The notes: a model not told the origin generated them from the letters alone. Counted from the first letter of the stretch, positions 1 through 8,904 are shown. The stretch is 64,000 nucleotides of DNA from Pseudomonas putida (GCF_004357765.1 NZ_SMTE01000010.1:124001-188000); one strand, 5' to 3'. Numbers and translations: made by a program.

Positions 1-587
1 CCTTGAAGCGCTGGACTGCCGGGCTCTACTACCGTCTGCACAACAGGATCGCCTCGACCTCGATCGAGGAAAACGTCGGCGACTTCCGCCTGCTCGACCG
101 CAAGGTGGTGGTGGCGATCAGGCAATTGCCGGAGCAGCAGTTGTTCATGAAAGGCGTGTTGTCGTGGGTCGGCTTTCGTACCGAGGTCGTCGAGTACGAC
201 CGGCCGCAGCGTGTCGCCGGCTGCAGCAAGTTCGGTTTCTGGCGCTTGTGGAATCTCGCCCTCGATGGCATCACCTCGTTCAGCACCGTGCCGCTGAGGC
301 TATGGAGCTACATCGGTGCCGGGGTGTCGTTGTCGGCGTTGATGCTCGCCGCGTACCGGATCATCGACCAGCTGCTGCACGGCAGCGACCCTCCGGGCTA
401 TCCATCGCTGATCGTGACCATGCTGTTTCTGGGGGGCGTGCAACTGATCGGAATCGGCATTCTCGGCGAGTACATCGGACGCATCTACCAGGAAACCAAG
501 CACCGTCCACGTTACGTGGTGCGGGAGGTCGTCGGGCGCAGCGCCAACCGCCAACCAGGTAGGCCTGCCCCGACAGCCGAGGGCTGA
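1..587 (+). CDS. GT2 glycosyltransferase, GtrB/ArnC-like, 3' part (5' end outside window)
   Basis: This is the C-terminal 194 or so residues of a family 2 glycosyltransferase of the polyprenyl-phosphate sugar transferase type. The frame is open to the window edge, so the N-terminal nucleotide-sugar binding half is missing here. Visible family features are [11 protein letters not shown] near the start, the [16 protein letters not shown] linker that follows the catalytic domain, and two membrane helices (about residues 102-122 and 136-158). A basic cytoplasmic tail with [19 protein letters not shown] is typical of GtrB, ArnC and DPM1-like proteins. Such enzymes move a sugar from a nucleotide donor to undecaprenyl phosphate at the inner membrane. 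Acceptor and sugar cannot be told from this part. It is convergent with the reductase gene that ends at 610. Confidence 0.85.
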   Translation, partial: LKRWTAGLYYRLHNRIASTSIEENVGDFRLLDRKVVVAIRQLPEQQLFMKGVLSWVGFRTEVVEYDRPQRVAGCSKFGFWRLWNLALDGITSFSTVPLRLWSYIGAGVSLSALMLAAYRIIDQLLHGSDPPGYPSLIVTMLFLGGVQLIGIGILGEYIGRIYQETKHRPRYVVREVVGRSANRQPGRPAPTAEG

Positions 588-609
588 TGGGGCAGGTGCC
601 GGCGGGGGA

Positions 610-1587
610 TCAGTGAGCCTTCCACACTTGCGGGTTGACCAGGTCGCGTGGCCGCTCACCGAGCAACGCCGCACGCAGGTTGTCCATGGCCCGATTGGCC
701 ATGGCCTCCCGGGTTTCGGCGGTGGCCGAGCCGATGTGCGGCAGGGTCAGGGCGTTGGGCAACTGGAACAGAGGCGATTCTGCCAGCGGCTCCTTTTCGT
801 ACACGTCGAGGCCGGCACCCCTGATGGTGCCTTTTTGCAGCGCCTCGATCAGCGCCGCTTCGTCGACCACCGGGCCGCGGGCGATGTTGATGAGAAAGGC
901 GCTCGGCTTCATCAACTTGAGCTCACGGGCGCCGATCAGCTTGCGCGTGGCGTCGGACAGCGGCACTACGATACAGACGAAATCGGACTCGGCCAGCAGT
1001 TGCTCCAGGCTGCGGTACTGCGCGCCTAGCTCTTGTTCCAGCGCGGTCTTGCGGCTGTTGCCGGCATACAGGATCGACATGTTGAAGCCAAAGCGACCGC
1101 GCCGGGCCACGGCGGCGCCGATGTTACCCAGGCCGACGATCCCCAAGGTCTTGCCGTGCACGTCGCTGCCGAAGTGCTGCGGGGCGATGGTTGCCCGCCA
1201 GTTGCCGGCCTTGGTCCAGGCATCCAGTTCGGCGGTGCGGCGGGCGCAACCCATGATCAGCGAGAAGCCCAGGTCGGCGGTGCTTTCGGTGAGCACGTCC
1301 GGGGTGTTGGTCAGGGCGATGCCACGCTCGTTGAAGTAGTCCAGGTCGTAGTTGTCGTAGCCGACCGACACGCTCGACACCACTTCCAGCTTGCCAGCCC
1401 CTTCGAGCTGGGCTCGGCCCAGCTTGCGGCCAACCCCGATCAGGCCGTGGGCTTCGGGCAGGGCTTCGTTGAATTGGGCATTGATGTCGCCGAGCTTGGG
1501 GTTCGGCAGGATCACATTGAAGTCTTGCTGCAGGCGCTCGGCCATGGCCGGGGTGATGCGGCTGAAGGCCAGGACGGTCTTTTTCAT
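610..1587 (-). CDS. ghrB: 2-hydroxyacid dehydrogenase (glyoxylate/hydroxypyruvate/2-ketogluconate reductase, GhrB type)
   Basis: A 325-residue NAD(P)-dependent D-2-hydroxyacid dehydrogenase that reduces glyoxylate, hydroxypyruvate or 2-ketoaldonates to the hydroxyacid in the cytoplasm. The nucleotide-binding loop GLGNIG is at residues 152-157. The catalytic set is complete: Arg237 in ARGPVVDE, Glu266 in DVYEKEP and His284 in LPHIGSAT. The length matches GhrB enzymes. The start at 1587 (MKKTVLAFSR) is the first ATG of the frame. The exact physiological substrate cannot be decided from sequence: kguD-type enzymes are close relatives, but the neighbours here are not ketogluconate genes. The LysR gene just upstream on the same strand is separated by a repeat-rich hairpin, so it is probably not co-transcribed. 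Confidence 0.85.
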   Translation of the reverse strand: MKKTVLAFSRITPAMAERLQQDFNVILPNPKLGDINAQFNEALPEAHGLIGVGRKLGRAQLEGAGKLEVVSSVSVGYDNYDLDYFNERGIALTNTPDVLTESTADLGFSLIMGCARRTAELDAWTKAGNWRATIAPQHFGSDVHGKTLGIVGLGNIGAAVARRGRFGFNMSILYAGNSRKTALEQELGAQYRSLEQLLAESDFVCIVVPLSDATRKLIGARELKLMKPSAFLINIARGPVVDEAALIEALQKGTIRGAGLDVYEKEPLAESPLFQLPNALTLPHIGSATAETREAMANRAMDNLRAALLGERPRDLVNPQVWKAH

Positions 1588-1599
1588 GGGCTACTTCCA

Positions 1600-1698
1600 G
1601 AGAAAAGCTACAAGCTACAAGCTGCAAGCTTTAAGAAAAAGCCTGGGATGCACAAATCTGCTTTTTCTTGCCGCTTGTAGCTTGCCGCTTGTAGCTGC
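1600..1698. repeat. Heptamer-flanked hairpin element, copy 1
   Basis: Left arm: tandem 7-mers GCTACAA, GCTACAA, GCTGCAA (about 1606-1628). Right arm: the reverse type GCTTGTA/GCTTGCC (about 1672-1696). Between them is a perfect 10-bp inverted repeat, AAGAAAAAGC...GCTTTTTCTT. On the minus strand the structure follows the LysR stop codon and ends in a T-rich arm, so it may act as a terminator. The same architecture recurs at 16188-16319. Confidence 0.7.
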
Positions 1699-1704
1699 CT
1701 CTCT

Positions 1705-2652
1705 TCAGTTGGCGATCAACAATTCATGGGTTTTCAGGTCGGCCTCATGGGCGGCCAGGATTTCCGGTAGCGAGTTGCGCAGGTACTCGACCCAGGTCTT
1801 GATCTTCGCATCCAGGTATTGGCGAGACGGGTAGATCGCGTACAAATTCAGCTCCTGCAACCGATACTCGGGCAACACCCGCACCAGGCTGCCGTCGCGC
1901 AAGCCGTCGATCGCCGAGTAGATCGGCAGCACGCCCATGCCCATTCCGCAACGGATCGCGGTCTTCATGGCATCGGCTGAGTTGACCTGGAACGGCGAGG
2001 TGGAAATGTTGACCATCTCCTGGCCCTCCGGGCCGTCGAACAGCCATTTTTCCAGCGGAATCACCGGGCTGACCATGCGCAGGCAGGCATGCTTGAGCAG
2101 GTCGACCGGCTTGTGTGCGAAGCCATGCTTGGCCACGTAATCCGGCGAGGCACAGACGATGCTGTAGGTGATGCCCAGGCGCTGCGAGACGAAACCGGAG
2201 TCCGGCAGTTCGGTGGCCAACACGATGGACACGTCGTAGCCTTCGTCGAGCAGGTCAGGCACGCGGTTGGCCATGGTCAAATCGAAAGTCACGTCGGGGT
2301 GCGATTCGCGGTAGCGGGCGATGGCATCGACCACGAAGTGCTGGCCGACGCCGGTCATCGAGTGCACCTTCAACTGCCCGGCAGGGCGCGCATGGGCGTC
2401 GCTGGCCTCGGCTTCGGCTTCTTCCACGTAGGTGAGGATCTGCTCGCAACGCATCAGGTAGCGCTTGCCGGCTTCGGTCAGGGCGATGCGCCGGGTGGTG
2501 CGGTTGAGCAGACGGGTTTGCAGATGGGCTTCCAGGTTGGAGACCGCCCGCGAGACGTTCGCGGTGGTGGTATCCAGTTGCGCGGCGGCGGCGGTGAAGC
2601 TGCCGAGCTGGGCGACGCAACTGAAAGCTCGCATGTTTTGCAGGGTGTCCAT
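1705..2652 (-). CDS. LysR-family transcriptional regulator
   Basis: A 315-residue LysR-type regulator. The N-terminal winged HTH is at about residues 1-60 (MRAFSCVAQLGSFTAAAAQL, then SRAVSNLEAHL). The C-terminal part is a periplasmic-binding-like effector domain. It belongs to the large CrgA/AaeR-like branch, in which the first helix reads DTLQNMRAFSCVAQ. It is transcribed divergently from the outer membrane lipoprotein gene that starts at 2844, with 191 bp between them. By the usual LysR arrangement it probably controls the efflux operon 2844-7623 and itself. The inducer is unknown; relatives of this operon respond to aromatic acids, but nothing in the sequence proves that here. Confidence 0.88.
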   Translation of the reverse strand: MDTLQNMRAFSCVAQLGSFTAAAAQLDTTTANVSRAVSNLEAHLQTRLLNRTTRRIALTEAGKRYLMRCEQILTYVEEAEAEASDAHARPAGQLKVHSMTGVGQHFVVDAIARYRESHPDVTFDLTMANRVPDLLDEGYDVSIVLATELPDSGFVSQRLGITYSIVCASPDYVAKHGFAHKPVDLLKHACLRMVSPVIPLEKWLFDGPEGQEMVNISTSPFQVNSADAMKTAIRCGMGMGVLPIYSAIDGLRDGSLVRVLPEYRLQELNLYAIYPSRQYLDAKIKTWVEYLRNSLPEILAAHEADLKTHELLIAN

Positions 2653-2715
2653 GGGTCACTCTCGAAGTTGAGGGCGAAATTGTGTCACGAAGTAACGGCG
2701 AAGATATTAAATTCT

Positions 2716-2731
2716 GCCTTCGACCAAAGGC
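2716..2731. promoter_or_regulatory. Possible LysR operator in the divergent intergenic region
   Basis: An interrupted inverted repeat GCCTT-N6-AAGGC, overlapping a T-N11-A arrangement, lies about 65-80 bp from the regulator start. It is a candidate binding site for the divergent LysR protein. The arms are only 5 bp, so this is tentative. Confidence 0.3.
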
Positions 2732-2843
2732 GGATTATCGCTGTTTCGGTAACAAAGATTCGCAGGAATATACGCTTATCGCCAGTGCAGCGGCCCCCTA
2801 GAATTGCCCGGCCCCTCCACCTCTTCCTCGGGAAATCGCAGCT

Positions 2844-4373
2844 GTGCCGCGTCGCATCATCAGAACGCTTCAGGCGTTCAGTGCCTGTGCCCTTAGCCTC
2901 ACCTTGAGCGGCTGTATCGGAACATGGGGCATCGCCCCGCAAAGCAAGACGCTGCAAGCCAACACCCTGACCACCGATGCGGCCATACGCCAAGCCGCGA
3001 CCGACGCCCACTGGCCGGACCAGCAGTGGTGGCAGGCCTATGGCGATCCGCAATTGAATCGCTGGGTGGCACTGGCCGTGGCTGGTAGCCCGACCCTGGC
3101 CATGGCCATGGCGCGGGTACGTGAAGCCAAGGCCATGGCCGGTGTGGTCGAGTCGGCAGAAAAGCTGCAGGCCAACGGTCAGGCCACGCTCAAGCGGCAC
3201 AACTGGCCTGAAGACCAATTCTACGGCCCGGGTGAGCTGGCCGGGGCCAACACCTGGGACAACAACGCGGCCATCGGTTTCAGCTACGCCCTCGACCTCT
3301 GGGGGCGCGAGCGCAATGCCAGCGAGCAGGCCGTGGACCAGGCGCACATGAGCGTAGCCGAGGCTCGCCAGGCGCAACTGGAATTGCAGAACAATGTGGT
3401 GCGGGCTTATATCCAGCTGAGTCTGCATTTTGCCCAGCGCGACATCGTCAAGGCCGAGCTCGAGCAGCAGGAGCAGATCCTGGCCTTGGCCAAGCGTCGC
3501 CTGGACGCCGGTATCGGCACCCATTTCGAGGTCAGCCAGGCCGAGGCGCCGCTGCCCGAAACCCATCGCCAGATCGACAGCCTCAACGAGGCGATCGCTC
3601 TGACCCGTAACCAACTGGCAGCCCTGGCCGGCAAGGGTCCGGGGGAGGGCGCGCAACTGCAGCGCCCCAGCCTGGCTCTGGCCGCGCCACTGAAACTGCC
3701 GTCGACGCTGCCTGCCGAGCTGGTCGGCCAGCGCCCCGACGTCGTCGCCAGCCGCTGGCAGGTCGCCGCCCAGGCTCGTGGCATCGATGTCGCCCACGCC
3801 GGCTTCTTCCCCAACGTCGACCTGGTCGGCAGCCTCGGCTTCATGGCCACCGGTGGCGGTCCGCTGGCGTTTCTCACCGGGCGCAAGTTCAACTACAACG
3901 TCGGACCGGCCATCAGCTTGCCGGTCTTCGACGGCGGCCGCCTGCGCTCGCAGCTGGGCGTAGCTTCGGCCGGTTACGACGTGGCTGTGGCGCATTACAA
4001 CCAGACTGTGATCGGTGCGCTGAAGAACATTTCCGATCAGTTGATCCGCCGCCAGTCGATGAAGGAGCAAGCGCATTTCGCCGCCGAGTCGGTGGCTGCC
4101 GCGCAGAGGACCTACGACATCGCCATGATCGCGTTCCAGCGAGGCCTCACCGACTACCTCAACGTGCTCAACGCCCAGACCCTGTTGTTCCGCCAACAGC
4201 AGACCCAGCAGCAGGTCCAGGCCGCGCGTCTGATCGCCCATGCCGAGTTGGTGACGGCGTTGGGGGGTGGCCTGCAGGCCGGCAATGACGTACCCGCCCA
4301 AGGGCGTCAGGCGCCGCCCAAGACCCCGGCCACCCTGGCCATTTTCGACCGGCAGGCGGACCACGCCGAATGA
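2844..4373 (+). CDS. Outer membrane efflux lipoprotein (NodT/OprM-like)
   Basis: A 509-residue outer membrane channel subunit of a tripartite efflux pump. It starts at GTG 2844; no ATG fits before the signal peptide. It carries a lipoprotein signal with lipobox LSGC, Cys24 being the lipidated residue. Two OEP repeats follow, visible as VAGSPTLAMAMARVREAKA (first helix pair) and LVGQRPDVVASRWQVAAQA (second repeat). GRERNASEQAVDQAH and FQRGLTDYLNVLNAQ are typical of the NodT family. The stop overlaps the start of the FUSC gene (ATGA), so the two are translationally coupled. It should connect the inner membrane FUSC/HlyD parts to the outside. Confidence 0.9.
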   Translation: MPRRIIRTLQAFSACALSLTLSGCIGTWGIAPQSKTLQANTLTTDAAIRQAATDAHWPDQQWWQAYGDPQLNRWVALAVAGSPTLAMAMARVREAKAMAGVVESAEKLQANGQATLKRHNWPEDQFYGPGELAGANTWDNNAAIGFSYALDLWGRERNASEQAVDQAHMSVAEARQAQLELQNNVVRAYIQLSLHFAQRDIVKAELEQQEQILALAKRRLDAGIGTHFEVSQAEAPLPETHRQIDSLNEAIALTRNQLAALAGKGPGEGAQLQRPSLALAAPLKLPSTLPAELVGQRPDVVASRWQVAAQARGIDVAHAGFFPNVDLVGSLGFMATGGGPLAFLTGRKFNYNVGPAISLPVFDGGRLRSQLGVASAGYDVAVAHYNQTVIGALKNISDQLIRRQSMKEQAHFAAESVAAAQRTYDIAMIAFQRGLTDYLNVLNAQTLLFRQQQTQQQVQAARLIAHAELVTALGGGLQAGNDVPAQGRQAPPKTPATLAIFDRQADHAE

Positions 4374-6547
4374 GCGCGCTGACTTTGCCCATGCGCTGGC
4401 TGCAGCGTCTGGAATGGCGCCGAGGCTTCTTCGCCTGGGCGCGTACCGATGGGGTGACCTGGGTCTACATCTTCAAGGTGCTGGCCGCTGCCTTCATCAC
4501 CCTGTGGCTGGCCATGCGCCTGGAGCTGCCGCAGCCGCGCACGGCGATGATCACCGTGTTCATCGTCATGCAGCCGCAGAGCGGGCATGTCTTCGCCAAG
4601 AGTTTCTATCGGGTGCTCGGTACCCTGGCCGGCTCGGCGATGGCGGTGGTGCTGATCGCCCTGTTCCCGCAGAACACCGAGCTGTTCCTGCCCAGCCTCG
4701 CGCTGTGGGTCGGCCTGTGCTCGGCCGGCGCCATGCGCTACCGCACCTTCCGCGCCTATGGTTTCGTGCTGGCTGGCTACACCGCAGCGATGATCGGCCT
4801 GCCAGTGTTGCAACACCCTGACCAGGCGTTCATGGCTGCCATATGGCGGGTACTGGAAATCGCCCTGGGCATCCTCGTGTCGACCTTCGTCAGCGCCGCG
4901 ATCCTGCCGCAGTCGGCCAGCGCGGCCATGCGCAACGCCCTGTACCAGCGCTTTGGCGTGTTCGCCGCAGTGGTGGTCGAGGCGCTGCGCGGCGACAGTC
5001 AGCGCGACCGCTTCGAAACCAGCAACGTGCGCTTCGTCGCCGAGGCCGTCGGGCTCGAGAGCCTGCGCAACGTCACCGCCTTCGAAGACCCGCACATGCG
5101 GCGCCGCTCGGGGCGGCTGGTGCGCATGAACAGTGAGTTCATGGCCATCACCACGCGCTTCAACGCATTGCACCGGCTCATCGAACGCCTGCGTGCACGT
5201 GGGCCTGCGCAGATCGTCAGCGCTATCGAACCAGGCCTGGAAACCTTGATCGAGCTGTTGCAGCCCTACGTCGGCCGTGCCCTGACCGACGCCGACGCGT
5301 TGCGCCTGACCCTGGAGCTGGCCGCCTACAAGGAAGGCCTGCAGGCCCAGGTACGCGGCCTGCGCGCCGACTACCTGGCGACAGGCCCGAGCGAGTCGGA
5401 TCTGCTCGACTTTCACACCGCCTTCGAGCTGCTCTACCGCTTCGTCGACGAGATGTACAGCTACGCCGAGACCCACGCTTCGCTGGCCGCGCACCGCCAC
5501 CAGCGTGAGCAGTGGGATGAGCCGTATGTGGCACAGACCAGCTGGCTGGTGTCGCTTGCCGCCGGGGTGCGGGCCTCGGCGGTACTGTTGCTGTTGGGCA
5601 GCTACTGGCTGCTCAGCGACTGGCCCAGCGGGGCCATGATGACCTTGATCGCCACGGTCACCGTGGGCCTGTCGGCTGCTTCGCCGAACCCCAAGCGCAT
5701 GTCCTTCCAGATGGCCTGCGGCACGGCCTTGGGCGCCTTCATCGGTTTCTTCGAAACCTTCTTCGTGTTTCCCTGGATCGACGGTTTCGCACTGTTGTGC
5801 ATGGTCCTGGCTCCGGTATTCGTGCTGGGCGCGTTCCTCTCGTCACGACCGGCCTACGCCGGTTATGGCATCGGCCTGCTGGTGTTCTTCGCCATCGGCT
5901 CGGTGCCCAACAACCTCACCGTGTATGACCCCTATACCTTCATCAACGACTACATCGGCATGGTCATCGGCATGTTCGTCTGCGCGGCGGCCGGAGCGAT
6001 CATTCTGCCGCCCAACAGCCGCTGGTTGTGGAGTCGCCTGGAACTGGAACTGCGCGAGCAGGTGCTGTTCGCCATCGGTGGTGGGCTGCGTGGGCTCGGC
6101 TCGGCGTTCGAGAGCCGCACCCGTGACCTGCTGCACCAGGCATATGGTCTGGCCGCCGGCAAGCCCAAGGTGCAGAGCGAACTGATGGGATGGATGTTCA
6201 CCGTGCTGGAGATCGGCCACGCCATCATCGAACTGCGCAAGGAGCAGGCACGCGCGCCGGTTCACCCGGCCTATGCCGAATCGCAGCCATGGCGCCAGGC
6301 CATCCGCGTCATGGGCCGGGCGTTGACCCGGCTGTTCCTGCAACCCAATGCCAGCAACCACGAACGTGCCCTGGTGGCGGTGGATCACGCTATCAGCCGC
6401 GTGCAGGCCACCGACGAGCCGTTCGCCCGACACTTCGACACCTCGGTGCTGCGGCGCGTGCAGAGCTACCTGCATTTCATCCGCTCTTCCCTGCTCGACC
6501 CACAGTCGCCGTTGGCTCCGGCGAAAGGACTGCACGATGCTCCCTGA
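4370..6547 (+). CDS. FUSC-family inner membrane efflux protein (fusaric acid resistance / AaeB-like)
   Basis: A 725-residue inner membrane protein of the FUSC/AaeB family. It has two blocks of about five to six hydrophobic helices (about residues 22-170 and 385-545), separated by a long soluble segment rich in charged helices (about 175-380), followed by a cytoplasmic tail. Motifs such as FITLWLAMRLELPQPRTAMI near the start are characteristic. In E. coli AaeB the family exports aromatic carboxylic acids; in other bacteria it confers fusaric acid tolerance. It lies between the outer membrane lipoprotein gene (4-nt overlap) and the DUF1656 gene (11-nt overlap), the standard order for these pumps. 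Confidence 0.9.
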   Translation: MSALTLPMRWLQRLEWRRGFFAWARTDGVTWVYIFKVLAAAFITLWLAMRLELPQPRTAMITVFIVMQPQSGHVFAKSFYRVLGTLAGSAMAVVLIALFPQNTELFLPSLALWVGLCSAGAMRYRTFRAYGFVLAGYTAAMIGLPVLQHPDQAFMAAIWRVLEIALGILVSTFVSAAILPQSASAAMRNALYQRFGVFAAVVVEALRGDSQRDRFETSNVRFVAEAVGLESLRNVTAFEDPHMRRRSGRLVRMNSEFMAITTRFNALHRLIERLRARGPAQIVSAIEPGLETLIELLQPYVGRALTDADALRLTLELAAYKEGLQAQVRGLRADYLATGPSESDLLDFHTAFELLYRFVDEMYSYAETHASLAAHRHQREQWDEPYVAQTSWLVSLAAGVRASAVLLLLGSYWLLSDWPSGAMMTLIATVTVGLSAASPNPKRMSFQMACGTALGAFIGFFETFFVFPWIDGFALLCMVLAPVFVLGAFLSSRPAYAGYGIGLLVFFAIGSVPNNLTVYDPYTFINDYIGMVIGMFVCAAAGAIILPPNSRWLWSRLELELREQVLFAIGGGLRGLGSAFESRTRDLLHQAYGLAAGKPKVQSELMGWMFTVLEIGHAIIELRKEQARAPVHPAYAESQPWRQAIRVMGRALTRLFLQPNASNHERALVAVDHAISRVQATDEPFARHFDTSVLRRVQSYLHFIRSSLLDPQSPLAPAKGLHDAP

Positions 6548-6752
6548 AATCATGCCCCGCGAAATCGCCTTCCATGGCGTGTACATGCCGACCATGTCCC
6601 TGATGTTCCTGTTCGCCCTGGGCCTGGCCTGGGGCCTGGACCGGTTCATCGCCAGCCATGACGGCTATCGCTTCTTCTGGCACCCGGCACTGTTGCGCCT
6701 GTCGCTGTTCGTCTGTCTGTTCGGCGCCTTGGCGCTGTCGCTCTATTGGTGA
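6537..6752 (+). CDS. DUF1656 small membrane protein (AaeX-like)
   Basis: A 71-residue protein with two hydrophobic helices (about residues 15-35 and 48-70), preceded by MLPEIMPREIAFHGVYMP. That N-terminus is typical of DUF1656/AaeX, the small accessory component found with FUSC pumps. I chose ATG 6537 because an AAAGGA ribosome site sits 6 nt upstream and the start overlaps the end of the FUSC gene. Upstream in-frame starts lie inside the FUSC coding sequence. Its precise role in the pump is not known even for E. coli AaeX. Confidence 0.88.
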   Translation: MLPEIMPREIAFHGVYMPTMSLMFLFALGLAWGLDRFIASHDGYRFFWHPALLRLSLFVCLFGALALSLYW

Positions 6753-6762
6753 GAAACCTTCG

Positions 6763-7623
6763 ATGAAAAAGTTCTTCAGTCTGGTCGCCACCCTGTTGGT
6801 GCTGGCCGCCGCCGTGGTGATCGGTCGCCAGTTGTGGCTGCACTACATGACCACGCCATGGACCCGCGACGGCCGCGTGCGCGCTGACATCATCAACGTC
6901 GCCGCCGATGTACCGGGCTATGTGGTGGACGTGCCGGTCAAGGACAACCAGCGGGTGAAGAAGGGTGACCTGCTGATCCAGATCGATCCCGAGCATTACC
7001 AGCTGGCGGTGGAGCAGGCCAAGGCCCTGGTCGCCTCGCGCAAGGCCACCTGGGAGATGCGCAAGGTCAACGCCAAGCGCCGTGCCGACCTGGACAACCT
7101 GGTGATCTCCAAGGAAAACCGCGATGACGCCAGCAACATCGCCAACGCCGCCCTGGCTGACTATCAGCAGGCCCAGGCCGAGCTGGCCGCGGCAGAACTG
7201 AACCTCAAACGTACCCAGATCGTCGCCACGGTCGATGGCTACGTGACCAACCTGAACATCCACAAAGGAGACTATGCCCGCACCGGTGAAGCGGTGATGG
7301 CGGTGGTCGACGAGAACTCGTTCTGGGTGTATGGCTTCTTCGAGGAAACCAAGCTGCCGCATGTCAAGGTGGGCGACCAGGCCGAATTGCAGATGATGAG
7401 TGGCGAGCGCATCACCGGCCATGTGGAGAGCATCGCCCGCGGCATCTACGACCGTGATAACCCCCAGAGCCGCGAGTTGATCGCCGATGTGAACCCGACC
7501 TTCAACTGGGTGCGGCTGGCGCAGCGGGTGCCGGTGCGGATTCACATCGATGAAGTGCCGGAGGGGTTCCTGCTGGCGGCGGGGACGACCTGTACGGTGG
7601 TGGTGAGGCCTGGCGAGGGGTGA
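6763..7623 (+). CDS. HlyD-family periplasmic adaptor (AaeA-like)
   Basis: A 286-residue membrane fusion protein. One N-terminal anchor helix (about residues 5-25) is followed by a biotinyl/lipoyl-like half domain (VAADVPGYVVDVPVKDNQ...). A short coiled-coil hairpin (about 85-150), the second lipoyl half (KRTQIVATVDGYVTNLNIHKGDY) and a beta barrel (ENSFWVYGFFEETKLPHVKVGD) come next. It starts 10 nt after the DUF1656 stop and is the last gene of the operon. It should link the FUSC protein to the outer membrane channel encoded at 2844. MTTPWTRDGRVRADIINVAA is the family signature of AaeA/EmrA-type adaptors paired with FUSC proteins. Confidence 0.92.
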   Translation: MKKFFSLVATLLVLAAAVVIGRQLWLHYMTTPWTRDGRVRADIINVAADVPGYVVDVPVKDNQRVKKGDLLIQIDPEHYQLAVEQAKALVASRKATWEMRKVNAKRRADLDNLVISKENRDDASNIANAALADYQQAQAELAAAELNLKRTQIVATVDGYVTNLNIHKGDYARTGEAVMAVVDENSFWVYGFFEETKLPHVKVGDQAELQMMSGERITGHVESIARGIYDRDNPQSRELIADVNPTFNWVRLAQRVPVRIHIDEVPEGFLLAAGTTCTVVVRPGEG

Positions 7624-7630
7624 CCTGGAA

Positions 7631-8101
7631 TCATTGCCGATGTGCGGCTTCGTTCAGCAACTCATCCCAATCATCCGGAGGGTAGCCGTGGATGAGTATT
7701 CTTTTAAAGACCTTGGAGGCGTCGTCGCTGCTTTCGTAAGCCCGCTTGCTGGCTTCGTCGTTTACCCAAGCCAGCACGATGATCTTGCTGGCAGCGTGGT
7801 AGCGGAAAAACAATCGACACTGTTGAAAGAACTTCGCCCTGAACCAGTGTTTGCGATCATCGCCGAGCGTTCCGCCTTGGCGATATTCTGCTCTGGTTGG
7901 ATCTTGCGGGATGATGTCGAACGCTAGCCGTTTGATGGCTACCAGCCGTTTGTACGCATTTTTTTTGGTATAGCCGACAGGGTCTTTAGCCTTTTGCGCT
8001 TCCACTTGAGCGCTTAGTGTTGCCAGGTTGGCAAGAAACAAAGGGTGGGCAAATACGCTCCATCCATGAATAACCAAGGGCTTCCTGCTCGCGTCACTCA
8101 T
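7631..8101 (-). CDS. yhaV: Type II toxin, YhaV family
   Basis: A 156-residue protein matching the YhaV ribonuclease toxin (RelE-like fold). VIHGWSVFAHPLFLANLATL, the internal FFQQCRLFFRYH and VLAWVNDEASKRAYESSDDA are family hallmarks. The length agrees with E. coli YhaV (154 aa). YhaV cleaves translated mRNA unless bound by its antitoxin. It overlaps the antitoxin gene upstream by 4 nt (ATGA), which supports coupled expression. The module lies between an efflux operon and a usp gene with no sign of a mobile element around it. Confidence 0.9.
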   Translation of the reverse strand: MSDASRKPLVIHGWSVFAHPLFLANLATLSAQVEAQKAKDPVGYTKKNAYKRLVAIKRLAFDIIPQDPTRAEYRQGGTLGDDRKHWFRAKFFQQCRLFFRYHAASKIIVLAWVNDEASKRAYESSDDASKVFKRILIHGYPPDDWDELLNEAAHRQ

Positions 8102-8394
8102 TCATCATCCGCCGATAGAGGTTGATCCAGATCGACCTCCGTGTCGCCTACGAGTTGATCGAGGCGCGCGAGCAGGCCAGCATCGACAACCTGTAGCCGC
8201 TGAGGATGCCGGGCGATATCGTGCGCCAGGAAATCGAGGAACTGGCCCAGTACCGGATCGTCCTCGGTTGCCTCTGCGCGGGTGAGTATCACCCCTCCAT
8301 CCGGCCGAATCGAGTAATGGATCTTGTCACGTTTTTTCAGGCCCAAGGCGCGGCGCACGGTTTCGGGAACCGTGGTCTGGTAGCGATCGGTCAA
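8098..8394 (-). CDS. prlF: Type II antitoxin, PrlF (SohA) family, start uncertain
   Basis: An AbrB-like antitoxin with RYQTTVPETVRRALGL, the swapped-hairpin DNA-binding core of PrlF, then DKIHYSIRPDGGVILTR and an acidic C-terminus. No ATG or GTG is available: the listed start is TTG 8394 and has no ribosome site. Codons upstream remain open and still look like family sequence (NAIAL aligns with the first beta strand of PrlF). True initiation may therefore be at the CTG at 8425-8427, which overlaps the TGA of the usp gene. It neutralises YhaV and, by analogy, represses its own operon. The usp gene upstream may supply the promoter. Confidence 0.8.
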   Translation of the reverse strand: MTDRYQTTVPETVRRALGLKKRDKIHYSIRPDGGVILTRAEATEDDPVLGQFLDFLAHDIARHPQRLQVVDAGLLARLDQLVGDTEVDLDQPLSADDE

Positions 8395-8423
8395 TGCGAT
8401 TGCATTAGCACGTTGATGAGCGG

Positions 8424-8870
8424 TCAGGCCACTCCGACCAACACTGGCACCTTCACCTGGTCGATCACCTTGGCGCTGATCGACGGGTCGAGCAGCCGCC
8501 CCAGTCGAGACAGGTGGCGGTGACCCATGATGATCAACTCGCAGTTCAGTTCCTTGGCTTTGTCGACGATGGCATCGACGGGTTGGCCGGCGACCATGCA
8601 GCCGTGGGCCGCGAAACCGGCGGCCTGCAGTTGGCGCACGGCATCGGCTACGGCAGCGTCGCCCAGGCGTTGTTCTTCGCAGGCGGCTGGGTATTCCTCC
8701 AGTTCCTCGGCGGTGTAGGGGGCGGGTTTGTCATGCACGGCGAAGGTCGAGTCGATGGCCAGCAGCACGTGCAGTTCGTGCTCGTCGGGGCGGCAATAGC
8801 GCAGGGCCAGAGCGAGCAGGGCGCTGGCGGCGGGGGAGGCATCGATGGCGATCAGGACGGGATGGGGCAT
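8424..8870 (-). CDS. Universal stress protein (UspA family)
   Basis: A 148-residue single-domain USP. The N-terminus MPHPVLIAIDASPAASALLALAL carries the first beta strand and the Asp that contacts nucleotide. The C-terminal ATP-binding type motif reads IIMGHRHLSRLGRLLDPSISAKVI, a variant of G-2x-G-9x-G(S/T). I start at ATG 8870 because of the AAGGAT site upstream; a longer frame runs into REP DNA. Its stop codon TGA (8424-8426) abuts the antitoxin frame. Function is general stress adaptation and cannot be made more specific. Confidence 0.85.
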   Translation of the reverse strand: MPHPVLIAIDASPAASALLALALRYCRPDEHELHVLLAIDSTFAVHDKPAPYTAEELEEYPAACEEQRLGDAAVADAVRQLQAAGFAAHGCMVAGQPVDAIVDKAKELNCELIIMGHRHLSRLGRLLDPSISAKVIDQVKVPVLVGVA

Positions 8871-8904
8871 GCGGGATCCTTGGCTTGGGCTGGCTGATGT
8901 GCTT

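Noticed and set aside
2685-4364. A 559-codon minus strand frame opposite the outer membrane efflux gene
   Set aside because: Shadow frame rich in Gly, Gln, Arg and Leu; the plus strand has a lipobox and OEP repeats.
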